A DNA stretch of 64,000 bases from Brevundimonas viscosa (lineage in GTDB: Bacteria; Pseudomonadota; Alphaproteobacteria; Caulobacterales; Caulobacteraceae), in NCBI RefSeq assembly GCF_900116065.1, contig NZ_FOZV01000006.1:62001-126000 (forward strand). The letters are read 5' to 3'. A model generated the notes under the pieces. That model did no database searches, was not told the origin of the DNA, and saw nothing but the letters and a program-made list of their open reading frames with translations. The position numbers and the translations under genes were made by a program. Below are positions 18,346 to 25,276 of the stretch, piece by piece. Positions within the stretch are counted from its first letter, which is position 1. Each line of letters opens with the position of its first letter.

Positions 18346-19101
18346 GTGCGGGAGGCCGACGTTCCGGCGGATCGGCGGCAGGTGATCGCCGGCGCTTGCG
18401 CGGCGCTGGCGGCATCGCCCGTCGCCTGGCGGCAAGAGCCGGAGCCGACCTACGAAGGGCTGACCTTCAGCAGCCACGGGAGGCCGATCCGCGCGATCCA
18501 CTACCGACCGGTCGGTGAGGGCCGGAGGGCGGCGATCGTCATGATGCACGGCTCGGGAGGGCGCATCCGCAACGCCGGGCCGTGGCACGAGCTGGCGATG
18601 CGCTTCGCCGGGGACGGTTACGAGGTGCTGACCCCGCTCTACACCGACGCCTTCGCCGACGACGGGGTGCGTCCGCCGCGCATGATGGAGGCCTGGCGGG
18701 ACGTCGGGGAGCACGCGGTCGACTGGTTCATCGCCCGGGGCGTCGACCGGCGGCGGGCGGGCGTGTTCGGCTATTCGCTGGGCTCCCATGTGGCGGTCGA
18801 CGGGGCGTTGGGCGACAGCCGGGCGGCCGCAGCGATCGGCGTGGCCGGCGGCGTCGACGTGTATACGCCGCGCCGTCCCCGCCGCCGCATACCGGTGCTG
18901 ATCATCCGGGCCGGGAGCGACACCCACGTGCTGCCCCGCAACACCGCCGCCTGGGTCGATTTCCTGCGCGATCACGAGGTGCCCGCGAGCGTGGAGGTGA
19001 TAGACGGTGCCGGACACCTGTTCACGCCGCCGGAATGGGCCGAGGTCTTCGCCCGCTCCGCGGCCTTCTACGCCGGCAACATCGGCCGTCCCGAGGATTG
19101 A
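18346..19101 (+). CDS. Alpha/beta hydrolase, dienelactone hydrolase-like
   Basis: This 251-residue protein shows the alpha/beta hydrolase motifs. The nucleophile Ser is in GYSLG at about residue 146, a catalytic His is in GAGHLF near the C-terminus, and an Asp lies in between. The N-terminus has a twin-arginine-like motif (DRRQVIAGACAALAAS), so export through Tat is possible. The start is GTG at 18346, only 4 bp after the cbs stop. The gene overlaps the start of the next PLP enzyme. The substrate is unknown; its place inside a transsulfuration operon is the only clue. Confidence 0.75.
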   Translation: MREADVPADRRQVIAGACAALAASPVAWRQEPEPTYEGLTFSSHGRPIRAIHYRPVGEGRRAAIVMMHGSGGRIRNAGPWHELAMRFAGDGYEVLTPLYTDAFADDGVRPPRMMEAWRDVGEHAVDWFIARGVDRRRAGVFGYSLGSHVAVDGALGDSRAAAAIGVAGGVDVYTPRRPRRRIPVLIIRAGSDTHVLPRNTAAWVDFLRDHEVPASVEVIDGAGHLFTPPEWAEVFARSAAFYAGNIGRPED

Positions 19102-20267
19102 TGATGAGTACGCTGAAAAACAGCCAGGGCTTCTCCACCCGCGCCATCCACGCCGGCCAGCGACCGGACCCGACGACCGGGGCGGTGATGACCCCGATCT
19201 ACGCCACCTCGACCTACGCCCAGGAAAGCCCGGGCGTGAACAAGGGCTACGAGTACGCGCGCGGCAAGAACCCGACGCGGGAGGCGTTCGAGGCCTGCCT
19301 GGCCGATCTCGAGGGCGGGGTGCAGGGCTTCGCCTTCGCCTCGGGCATGGCGGCGACGGCGACGGCGCTGGAGCTGCTGGACGCCGGCTCGCACATCGTC
19401 ACCGGCGACGACCTGTACGGCGGCAGCTGGCGGCTGTTCGAGCGCGTGCGGCGGCGCTCGATGGGGCTGGACTTCGCCTATGTCGACCTGTCGGACCTCG
19501 ATGCGGTCGAGGCGGCGATCACGCCGAAGACGCGGATGATCTGGGCCGAGACCCCGACCAATCCGCTGATGAAGCTGGCCGACATCGAGGGGCTGTCGCG
19601 GATCGCAAAGGCGCGGGGGCTGAAGCTGGTGGTCGACAACACCTTCGCGACGCCGTGGAGCCAGCAGCCCCTGTCGCTGGGCGCCGACATCGTCATGCAC
19701 TCGGCGACGAAGTACCTGAACGGCCACTCCGACATCATCGGCGGTGCGCTGGTGACGGGCGACCCGGAGCTGGCGAAGGAGCTGAAGTTCCTTCAGAATT
19801 CGGTCGGCGGCGTGATGGGGCCGTTCGACGCCTTCCTCGCCAACCGCGGGCTGAAGACGCTGGGGCTGCGGATGAAGGCGCACAACGAGAACGCCCTCGC
19901 CGTCGCCCGCTGGCTGGAGACCCGCAAGGGGATAGCGAAGGTGATCTATCCCGGCCTGATCAGCCATCCGCAGCATGAGCTGGCGGCGCGGCAGATGAAC
20001 GGCCGCTTCGGCGGCATGGTGACGGCGATCATCGACGGCGACCTGGCGCGCACCAGGCAGGTGCTGGAACGGGTGCAGGTGTTCACCCTCGCCGAGTCGC
20101 TGGGCGGGGTGGAGAGCCTGGTCAATCACCCGGCCATCATGACCCACGCCAGCGTGCCGAAGGAGGTGCGCGAGGCCGGCGGGGTGACCGACAGCCTGAT
20201 CCGGCTGTCGGTGGGGGTCGAGGACCTCGATGACCTGATCGCCGACCTCGACCGGGCGCTGGGCTAG
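19101..20267 (+). CDS. Cystathionine gamma-lyase / gamma-synthase family PLP enzyme
   Basis: This 388-residue protein is a Cys/Met-metabolism PLP enzyme. The cofactor lysine is at about residue 204 in SATKYLNGHSD, and the family signature SLGGVESL lies in the C-terminal half. Family members include MetB, MetC, MccB and CTH and are hard to tell apart by eye. The cbs gene two places upstream favours cystathionine gamma-lyase, which would give cysteine by reverse transsulfuration. Two adjacent ATG codons overlap the upstream stop as TGATG, with GAGG upstream, so translation is coupled. Confidence 0.88.
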   Translation: MMSTLKNSQGFSTRAIHAGQRPDPTTGAVMTPIYATSTYAQESPGVNKGYEYARGKNPTREAFEACLADLEGGVQGFAFASGMAATATALELLDAGSHIVTGDDLYGGSWRLFERVRRRSMGLDFAYVDLSDLDAVEAAITPKTRMIWAETPTNPLMKLADIEGLSRIAKARGLKLVVDNTFATPWSQQPLSLGADIVMHSATKYLNGHSDIIGGALVTGDPELAKELKFLQNSVGGVMGPFDAFLANRGLKTLGLRMKAHNENALAVARWLETRKGIAKVIYPGLISHPQHELAARQMNGRFGGMVTAIIDGDLARTRQVLERVQVFTLAESLGGVESLVNHPAIMTHASVPKEVREAGGVTDSLIRLSVGVEDLDDLIADLDRALG

Positions 20268-20527
20268 GCGGCGGTCTTCGCTTGCAGGGCCGTCTGGTGG
20301 CCGGTGACGGGGACCACCTTCTTCTTCGCCGGGGCGCGCTTCTTCGGGACGGCCACGGGGGCGAGGGCGGCGCGGCGGGTGGTCTCGGCGTCGATGATCG
20401 GGATGATCTCGGCGGCGGCGGCGGCCTTGACCGTCGAGGCGTCCGTCGACAGGCGTTCGGCGTTGGCGCGCAGGGCCTTGAGGTCGGCGTCGCTCATGGC
20501 TGGCACCATTTCGGCGAGGGGGGTCAT
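20264..20527 (-). CDS. Hypothetical small Ala/Lys-rich protein
   Basis: This 87-residue protein starts MTPLAEMVPAMSDADLKALRANAERL and has a basic tail with KKRAPAKKK, like histone-H1-type or nucleic-acid-binding tails. The N-terminal half is likely helical. No family was recognised. It is convergent with the upstream PLP enzyme and shares the CTAG of the two stop codons. It is separated by 27 bp from the IF-1-like gene upstream of it on the same strand. Confidence 0.55.
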   Translation of the reverse strand: MTPLAEMVPAMSDADLKALRANAERLSTDASTVKAAAAAEIIPIIDAETTRRAALAPVAVPKKRAPAKKKVVPVTGHQTALQAKTAA

Positions 20528-20554
20528 GGTCGTCTCCGGGGAAGGGGGCAGGCT

Positions 20555-20788
20555 TCAGGGCCGGCGCGCGAGGCGCCAGCCCTTCAGCTGATTGAAGGCG
20601 ATCTCGACGACCACCCGGTCCCCCACGAGGGGCACCTCGGTGGCCCGGCCGAAGGACGGCAGGACCGTCACCATGTGGCCGTTGTCGAGCCGCACCCGGC
20701 GCAGACCGAGCGGCAGCAGGCTCACGATCTCGCCGTCGAAGGCGATGGCGCGGGAGTCGCTGGACGGAAGCGGGCCGGGGGCGGTCAC
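20555..20788 (-). CDS. IF-1-like OB-fold RNA-binding protein
   Basis: This 77-residue protein resembles translation initiation factor IF-1 across its OB fold: FDGEIVSLLPLGLRRVRLDNGH, then VLPSFGRA, then VPLVGDRVVVEI and KGWRLARR. IF-1 binds the 30S A site; this copy may be a paralogue rather than the housekeeping InfA. The N-terminus lacks the usual IF-1 start and is Pro/Ser-rich. GTG at 20788 is chosen because it lies 4 bp after the cspA stop, suggesting translational coupling. Longer frames run into the csp gene in a different frame. Confidence 0.65.
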   Translation of the reverse strand: MTAPGPLPSSDSRAIAFDGEIVSLLPLGLRRVRLDNGHMVTVLPSFGRATEVPLVGDRVVVEIAFNQLKGWRLARRP

Positions 20789-20792
20789 CGGA

Positions 20793-21005
20793 TCAGTCGG
20801 CGTTGCGCAGACGGCCCGCCGATTCCTTGCCCGAGCGAGCGTCGCGCTCGACTTCGTAGGAAATCTTCTGGTTCTCGCTGAGCATGCCCAGGTCGGACGT
20901 TTCGACGGCCGAGGCGTGGACGAACACGTCCTTGCCGCCGTCGTCAGGGGCGATGAAGCCATAGCCCTTGGTGGAATTGTACCATTTCACAGTGCCGGTA
21001 GCCAT
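20793..21005 (-). CDS. Cold-shock domain protein (copy 1)
   Basis: This 70-residue protein is a single cold-shock domain with RNP1-like KGYGFIAP and RNP2-like VFVHASAV motifs. It binds single-stranded RNA/DNA and melts secondary structure. The start ATG is preceded by GGAGG. A roughly 128-base leader upstream shares blocks with that of the second csp gene nearby, which suggests post-transcriptional control. The IF-1-like gene follows within 4 bp on the same strand. Confidence 0.95.
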   Translation of the reverse strand: MATGTVKWYNSTKGYGFIAPDDGGKDVFVHASAVETSDLGMLSENQKISYEVERDARSGKESAGRLRNAD

Positions 21006-21133
21006 TTTCAGGACCTCCGCTAGCAGTTGACCGCCGGAAGAGGTTCCGGGTCGGCCTGTCGGGTCTGAATGGGATCGGCTTTGGACCTCGGTGCGCGATG
21101 CAAAGGGCAGCAGCGTTTCGCAGTGAGATCGAC
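21006..21133 (-). promoter_or_regulatory. Probable structured 5' leader of csp copy 1
   Basis: The segment at 21051-21133 shares two near-identical blocks with the leader of the second csp gene (21514-21590): GTCGATCTC-CTGCGAAACGC and CCATTCAGACCCGACAGG. Both blocks sit at the same distance from their start codons (45 and 43 nt to the ATG). This fits a cold-shock RNA leader. Confidence 0.5.
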
Positions 21134-21183
21134 AGAGGGGAGATGGGGACGGGGAGGGCGCTGCGCAAGTCCCGGAGCGAAAC

Positions 21184-21220
21184 GAAAACGGCGGCGGAGG
21201 CTTTCGCCCCCGCCGCCGCG
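21184..21220 (-). terminator. Rho-independent terminator of csp copy 2
   Basis: A GC-rich hairpin (GCGGCGG...CCGCCGC) is followed on the minus strand by GTTTTCGTTT. It lies about 40 bp beyond the stop of the upstream csp gene. Confidence 0.75.
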
Positions 21221-21257
21221 GACATTCGGTGCGCCCGCCGGGGCGGGCGCGAGGGGC

Positions 21258-21470
21258 TTAGCCCTCGACCTTGAGCTGGCCAGCCGATTCCTTGCCCGAG
21301 CGACGGTCGCGCTCGATCTCGTAGGAGATCTTCTGGTTTTCATCGAGGCCGCGCAGGCCCGCGCCTTCGACGGCCGAGATGTGGACGAAGACGTCCTTGC
21401 CGCCGTCGTCCGGCTGGATGAAGCCGTAGCCCTTGGTGGAGTTGAACCATTTCACGGTGCCGGTAGCCAT
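21258..21470 (-). CDS. Cold-shock domain protein (copy 2)
   Basis: This 70-residue cold-shock protein is a close paralogue of the copy 250 bp away. Its motifs are KGYGFIQP and VFVHISAV, and a strong AGAAGGAGG ribosome binding site precedes the ATG. The single-domain length is standard. It has its own terminator, so it is probably monocistronic, unlike copy 1. The shared leader suggests the two genes were duplicated with their regulatory region. Confidence 0.95.
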   Translation of the reverse strand: MATGTVKWFNSTKGYGFIQPDDGGKDVFVHISAVEGAGLRGLDENQKISYEIERDRRSGKESAGQLKVEG

Positions 21471-21590
21471 TAGAGACCTCCTTCTGGCGTTGGCCGCAGG
21501 GAACAGCCCCTGATCGGCCTGTCGGGTCTGAATGGGAGCGGCTGGACCTCGGGCGAAAGCAGAGGGGTGGCGTTTCGCAGAGAGATCGAC
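21471..21590 (-). promoter_or_regulatory. Probable structured 5' leader of csp copy 2
   Basis: This is the leader matching that of csp copy 1, with conserved blocks at 21514-21537 and 21571-21590. Conservation of non-coding sequence and its spacing to the ATG points to an RNA-level control element. Confidence 0.5.
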
Positions 21591-21636
21591 GTGGGCCCTT
21601 GTGCACGGCTCGTGCGGCCGAAGCAAGGCGCGTCGC

Positions 21637-21849
21637 TCAATCCGCGGGATGCGCCCCCGTGGGCGGCATGTAGTGCTGCTGGCACAGCTTGCGCAGGTCG
21701 GCGGTCAGGGACGGGCCGTAGAGGGCGTCCTGGATCCGGTCGTAGCCCTCGGAGGAGAGCGCCTGCTTGATGTCGGACACGGTGCGGCAGCGGCCCTCGC
21801 GCGCCAGTTCGTAGGCGCGCTCAAGGGTTGTGGGGCGTAGATTGGACAT
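21637..21849 (-). CDS. Small conserved hypothetical protein
   Basis: This 70-residue protein starts [21 protein letters not shown] and continues with [22 protein letters not shown], which looks like a compact helical, possibly helix-turn-helix-like, domain. Two Cys residues occur but no metal motif is evident. The ATG at 21849 was chosen because the frame upstream runs into the porin gene in another frame. It follows the porin gene by 38 bp. The function is unknown; a small DNA-binding or adaptor role is only a guess. Confidence 0.65.
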   Translation of the reverse strand: MSNLRPTTLERAYELAREGRCRTVSDIKQALSSEGYDRIQDALYGPSLTADLRKLCQQHYMPPTGAHPAD

Positions 21850-21887
21850 TGCCCCAAGATAGGTCGGGGCGCGGCCGATTGCGAGGG

Positions 21888-22580
21888 TCAGAAGGCGAAG
21901 CTGATCCCGGCGACGAGGGCGTCGGCGTAGGTCTCGCCCGGAACTTCGGCGTCGGTGCCGTACCAGCGGAGGTCGAGCTCGATGTCGCGGGTCAGGGCGT
22001 AGGCGACGCCGACGTTGTAGCCGGTGTAGTCCACGCTGGTCTCCTGCTCGCGGCGGCCGATGGCGGCCGAGCCGGAGAGCTTGTTGGTGAAGTCCCAGCC
22101 GACCTGGGCCTCGTACCACATCCAGCCTTCGCTGGAGCCGAGGTTGTCCGGCGAGTGCTGGACGCGCAGGCGGGCGCTGGCCGGGCCGATCGACCGCTTC
22201 ATGTCGGCCGTGAACTCCCAGGCGTCGTCGTCGGTCCCCGGGTTGGCGTCGATCAGCCACTTGTGCTTGGCGCTGAAGTCGAAATCGAAGCCGGCGAATT
22301 GGGGGCGCACGCCGCCGACCAGGCCGGCTTCGGCGTTCGAGCCGGAGCTGTCGACCGTCTCGATCGACGGGCCGGCGTAGAACAGACCGCTGTCGCTTTC
22401 CCATTCCGCCTCGGCCCAGACGACCGGGTCGCCATTGGTCTTGGAGGTGTCCTTGGAGCGGTTGTCGGTGGCCGCGCCGAAGGCGAAGGACCAATTGTCC
22501 GCATCCTGGGCGGCGGCGCCCGGCGCGAAGGCGAGGAGGGCGGTCGCGGCGGCGGCGACGGTCGTCAGGGTGCGGAGCAT
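21888..22580 (-). CDS. TorF-like putative porin / outer-membrane beta-barrel protein
   Basis: This 230-residue protein has an N-terminal signal peptide ending in APGAAAQ. The rest alternates short hydrophobic and polar strands, with many aromatic residues, and ends in SFAF, a terminal Phe typical of outer-membrane barrels. The WSFAFGAATDNRSKD start of the mature part resembles TIGR02001-type (TorF) putative porins. Substrate unknown. A 9-bp perfect hairpin lies only 4 nt before the ATG and no Shine-Dalgarno is evident. It is downstream of the nitronate monooxygenase-like gene with a 30-bp gap. Confidence 0.75.
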   Translation of the reverse strand: MLRTLTTVAAAATALLAFAPGAAAQDADNWSFAFGAATDNRSKDTSKTNGDPVVWAEAEWESDSGLFYAGPSIETVDSSGSNAEAGLVGGVRPQFAGFDFDFSAKHKWLIDANPGTDDDAWEFTADMKRSIGPASARLRVQHSPDNLGSSEGWMWYEAQVGWDFTNKLSGSAAIGRREQETSVDYTGYNVGVAYALTRDIELDLRWYGTDAEVPGETYADALVAGISFAF

Positions 22581-22584
22581 GAAT

Positions 22585-22608
22585 CGGCCTCGTGCTTGGA
22601 CGAGGCCG
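22585..22608 (-). other. Perfect hairpin between the nitronate monooxygenase and porin genes
   Basis: CGGCCTCGT at 22585-22593 pairs with ACGAGGCCG at 22600-22608 across a 6-nt loop. No T-run follows on the minus strand, so a simple terminator is unlikely. The stem covers the expected ribosome binding position of the porin gene. Confidence 0.6.
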
Positions 22609-22610
22609 CT

Positions 22611-23537
22611 CTAGAGGCGCTTCTTGTCGAATTCATCACAGGCTTGCGAATATTCGTCCCGCAGACGGCCCACCAGGTCGCGGACGGGAAGGATGTCGTG
22701 GACCGCCCCGGCGCCCTGGCCGGCCGACCAGACGGTCTTCCAGGCCTTCGCTTCCTCGCCCATGTCGAGCTTGTGCTCGGGCAGGGACTTGGGATCGATG
22801 CCGTTCTCGACCAGCGACGGGGTGAGGAAGTTGGCCGGGATGCCGGACACGGCGGGCGTGTAGGTGATGTCCATCGAGCCGGCCTCGACGATCATGTCCT
22901 TGTAGTGCGGCTGGGCCTGGCTTTCGGTCGTGGCGATGAAGCGGGTGCCCATGTAGGCGAAGTCGGCGCCCATCATCAGGGCGGCGGCGACGTCGCGGCC
23001 GGTGGACAGGCAGCCGGACAGGATGATGGTCCCGTCGAAGAAGCCGCGCACCTCCTCGACGAGGGCGAAGGGATTGACGACCCCGGCGTGGCCGCCGGCG
23101 CCGTTGGCGACGAGGATCAGGCCGTCGACTCCCGCCTGGGCGGCCTTCCTCGCATGGCGCACGTTGGCGATGTCGTGGAAGACCACGCCGCCATAGCCGT
23201 GCACCGCCTCGACCACGTCGCGGACCGCGCCCAGCGAGGTGATGACCAGCGGCACCTGTTCCTCGACCGTCACCTGCATGTCGGCCAGCAGGCGAGGATT
23301 GGTCGGGTGGACGATGTGGTTGACCCCGAAGGCGGCGGCGTCGGGGTTGCGGCGCGCCTTGATGTCCCGCAGCCACTCCCGATAGCCCTCGGTGGTGCGC
23401 TGGTTCAGCGACGGGAAGGTGCCGATCACGCCGGCGTTGCAGGCCTCGACGACGAGGTCGGGCCCGGAGACGAGGAACATCGGCGCTGCGACGACCGGCA
23501 GCGTCAGTCCCGATTGCAGCGAAGCCGGAATGGCCAT
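22611..23537 (-). CDS. Nitronate monooxygenase-like FMN enzyme
   Basis: This 308-residue protein is a TIM-barrel flavoprotein of the 2-nitropropane dioxygenase/nitronate monooxygenase family. Typical segments are [27 protein letters not shown] and [11 protein letters not shown], the last being part of the FMN phosphate site. The family oxidises alkyl nitronates with O2; some members are NADH:quinone reductases or enoyl reductases. It is divergent from queF across a 269-bp region with three GTGCAC hexamers. The porin-like gene follows. Confidence 0.85.
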   Translation of the reverse strand: MAIPASLQSGLTLPVVAAPMFLVSGPDLVVEACNAGVIGTFPSLNQRTTEGYREWLRDIKARRNPDAAAFGVNHIVHPTNPRLLADMQVTVEEQVPLVITSLGAVRDVVEAVHGYGGVVFHDIANVRHARKAAQAGVDGLILVANGAGGHAGVVNPFALVEEVRGFFDGTIILSGCLSTGRDVAAALMMGADFAYMGTRFIATTESQAQPHYKDMIVEAGSMDITYTPAVSGIPANFLTPSLVENGIDPKSLPEHKLDMGEEAKAWKTVWSAGQGAGAVHDILPVRDLVGRLRDEYSQACDEFDKKRL

Positions 23538-23624
23538 GGCGAACCCCCGCGTTGTCTTTGACTACGGATAGCGGCCTGTCCCAGGGGAAGGCAACAAGGT
23601 GGGATTCGTCCAAAATTTTTCTGA

Positions 23625-23694
23625 GTGCACATAGTGCACATTTCGGCGTTCCACCTTTGATATCGCGCAGTTTTCTATCGTCCGGAAAGTGCAC
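23625..23694. promoter_or_regulatory. Cluster of GTGCAC hexamers in the divergent nmo/queF region
   Basis: GTGCAC occurs at 23625-23630, 23634-23639 and 23689-23694 inside an unusually AT-rich stretch. The first two lie 9 bp apart as AGTGCACATAGTGCACA. They could be binding sites for a regulator of either divergent gene; the regulator is unknown. Confidence 0.4.
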
Positions 23695-23806
23695 TCCGTT
23701 CGCTTTCACGGCCTCCCGCCGTTCAGCCAGCAAGTCTGGCACGCGCGTGCGTCAAAAATGGTCGCAGCCCGGTGACGGCGGCGCGGCGAAGGCCTACATC
23801 GGCCGG

Positions 23807-24268
23807 ATGACCACCGACACTTCCGGCCTGCACCAGCTGGGCCAGATGACTCCCGCGCCGACCAGTCCGGAAACCGCGGTGCTGGAGCGGGTCCCGAACC
23901 CGCACGCCGACACGCTTTACCTTGCGCGGTTCACCGCCCCGGAGTTCACCAGCCTGTGCCCGGTGACGGGCCAGCCGGACTTCGCCCACATCGTCATCGA
24001 CTATGCGCCCGGCGACTGGCTGGTGGAGTCCAAGTCGCTGAAGCTCTACCTCACCTCGTTCCGCAACCACGGCGCCTTCCACGAGGACTGCACCGTCGCC
24101 ATTGGCAAGCGGCTGGTCGATCTGCTGCACCCGAAGTGGCTGCGCATCGGCGGCTACTGGTATCCGCGCGGCGGCATACCGATCGACGTCTTCTGGCAGA
24201 CCGGGCCGGCGCCGGAGGGGCTGTGGCTGCCGGATCAGGGCGTGCCGACGTATCGCGGGCGGGGGTGA
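23807..24268 (+). CDS. queF: NADPH-dependent 7-cyano-7-deazaguanine reductase
   Basis: This 153-residue protein is the short (YkvM-type) QueF. It reduces the nitrile of preQ0 to the aminomethyl group of preQ1 in queuosine synthesis. Key residues are the nucleophile Cys in [13 protein letters not shown] near residue 48, the ESKSLKLY family motif, and the nearby His-Glu pair in FHEDC. ATG at 23807 gives the usual family length; a longer frame upstream extends into the AT-rich regulatory region. No other queuosine gene is adjacent, and no preQ1 riboswitch was seen. Confidence 0.93.
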   Translation: MTTDTSGLHQLGQMTPAPTSPETAVLERVPNPHADTLYLARFTAPEFTSLCPVTGQPDFAHIVIDYAPGDWLVESKSLKLYLTSFRNHGAFHEDCTVAIGKRLVDLLHPKWLRIGGYWYPRGGIPIDVFWQTGPAPEGLWLPDQGVPTYRGRG

Positions 24269-24340
24269 GGAGCCGTCCGCGCGGAAATTCCTCATGATCC
24301 TCTCATGAGAAGCGCCCGCCGCTCCGGCTAGCGTCGGCGC

Positions 24341-25210
24341 ATGACCGACGCACACCGCCTGCCTGTCGAAGCCTGGGGCCGCCGCCTCCTGACCGACGCC
24401 CAGGCGTGGGCCGACCGCTCGCGCTGGCGCGGCCATGCCTTCGAGTTTCTGTGGTTCGGGCTGAAGCAGGGGTGGGCCTGCCTGTTCGGCGGGGCCATGC
24501 TGGCGCTGATCGTGGCCACCTTCCTGTGGTGGCCGGAAGGAGCGCCGGTCTCGCGCTACGATTTCCTGGTGGTCGGAGCGGTGGCGATCCAGGCGGCGAT
24601 GCTGGCCTTCCGGCTGGAGAGTTGGGAAGAGGCGCGGGTCATCTTCCTGTTCCACCTCGCCGGGACGGTGATGGAGCTGTTCAAGACCCACCACGGCTCG
24701 TGGGTCTATCCGGAGGACAGCATCCTGCGCATCGGGGCGGTGCCGCTGTTCTCGGGCTTCATGTATGCGGCGGTCGGCAGCTACATCGCCCGGGTGCAGC
24801 GCATCTTCCACATCCGGGTGACGCGCTATCCGCCCCTGTGGACGACATGGCTGCTGGCGGTGGCGGTCTATGTCAACTTCTTCGCCCACCACTGGCTGCC
24901 GGACGTGCGGCTGGCGCTGTTCGCGGCGACGGCGCTGCTGTTCGGGCGCGGGTGGTTCCACTTCACGGCGGACCGAAGGCGGCGGTCCATGCCGCTGCTG
25001 CTCGGCTACCTCCTCGTCGCCCTGTTCATCTGGATCGCCGAGAATCTGGCGACCTTCGGCCGGGCCTGGGCCTATCCGGGCCAGGCGGACGGCTGGGAGA
25101 TGGTGGGGTTCGAGAAGCTGGGCAGCTGGTTCCTTCTGATGATCGTCTCGGTCGTGCTGGTGTCGCTGGTGCACCGGCCCGAAGAGGAGGTTCTAGGGCC
25201 TAGGGACTAG
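24341..25210 (+). CDS. DUF817 integral membrane protein
   Basis: This 289-residue protein has about seven to eight hydrophobic segments and matches the DUF817 family. Family landmarks are FEFLWFGLKQGWACLFGG, GTVMELFKTHHGSW, PLFSGFMYAAVGSY and the C-terminal LGSWFLLMI. The function of DUF817 is unknown; conserved Glu, Lys, His and Trp residues in the central part suggest a transport or enzymatic site in the membrane. The stop codon lies inside the left arm of the CTAG palindrome. Confidence 0.85.
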   Translation: MTDAHRLPVEAWGRRLLTDAQAWADRSRWRGHAFEFLWFGLKQGWACLFGGAMLALIVATFLWWPEGAPVSRYDFLVVGAVAIQAAMLAFRLESWEEARVIFLFHLAGTVMELFKTHHGSWVYPEDSILRIGAVPLFSGFMYAAVGSYIARVQRIFHIRVTRYPPLWTTWLLAVAVYVNFFAHHWLPDVRLALFAATALLFGRGWFHFTADRRRRSMPLLLGYLLVALFIWIAENLATFGRAWAYPGQADGWEMVGFEKLGSWFLLMIVSVVLVSLVHRPEEEVLGPRD

Positions 25211-25276
25211 GTGCTAGGGGAGGGAGAGCCAGCGTCGCCGTTCTTCCCTAGCACCTAGTCCCTAGAACCTAGAACC
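25189..25276. repeat. CTAG-rich palindrome built of 7-bp repeats
   Basis: Arms at 25189-25219 and 25246-25276 are 31-bp inverted repeats with two mismatches around a 26-nt loop. CTAG occurs at 25193, 25200, 25207 and 25214 and again at 25248, 25255, 25262 and 25269, which is exactly one per 7 bp in each arm. The left arm holds the DUF817 stop codon. The right arm ends directly at the next gene's ATG. Confidence 0.85.

Noticed and set aside
23538-23806. Possible preQ1 riboswitch upstream of queF
   Set aside because: No preQ1-I stem with a C-rich loop and A-rich tail, nor a larger preQ1-II-like fold, was seen by eye. The repeated GTGCAC sites suggest protein control instead.
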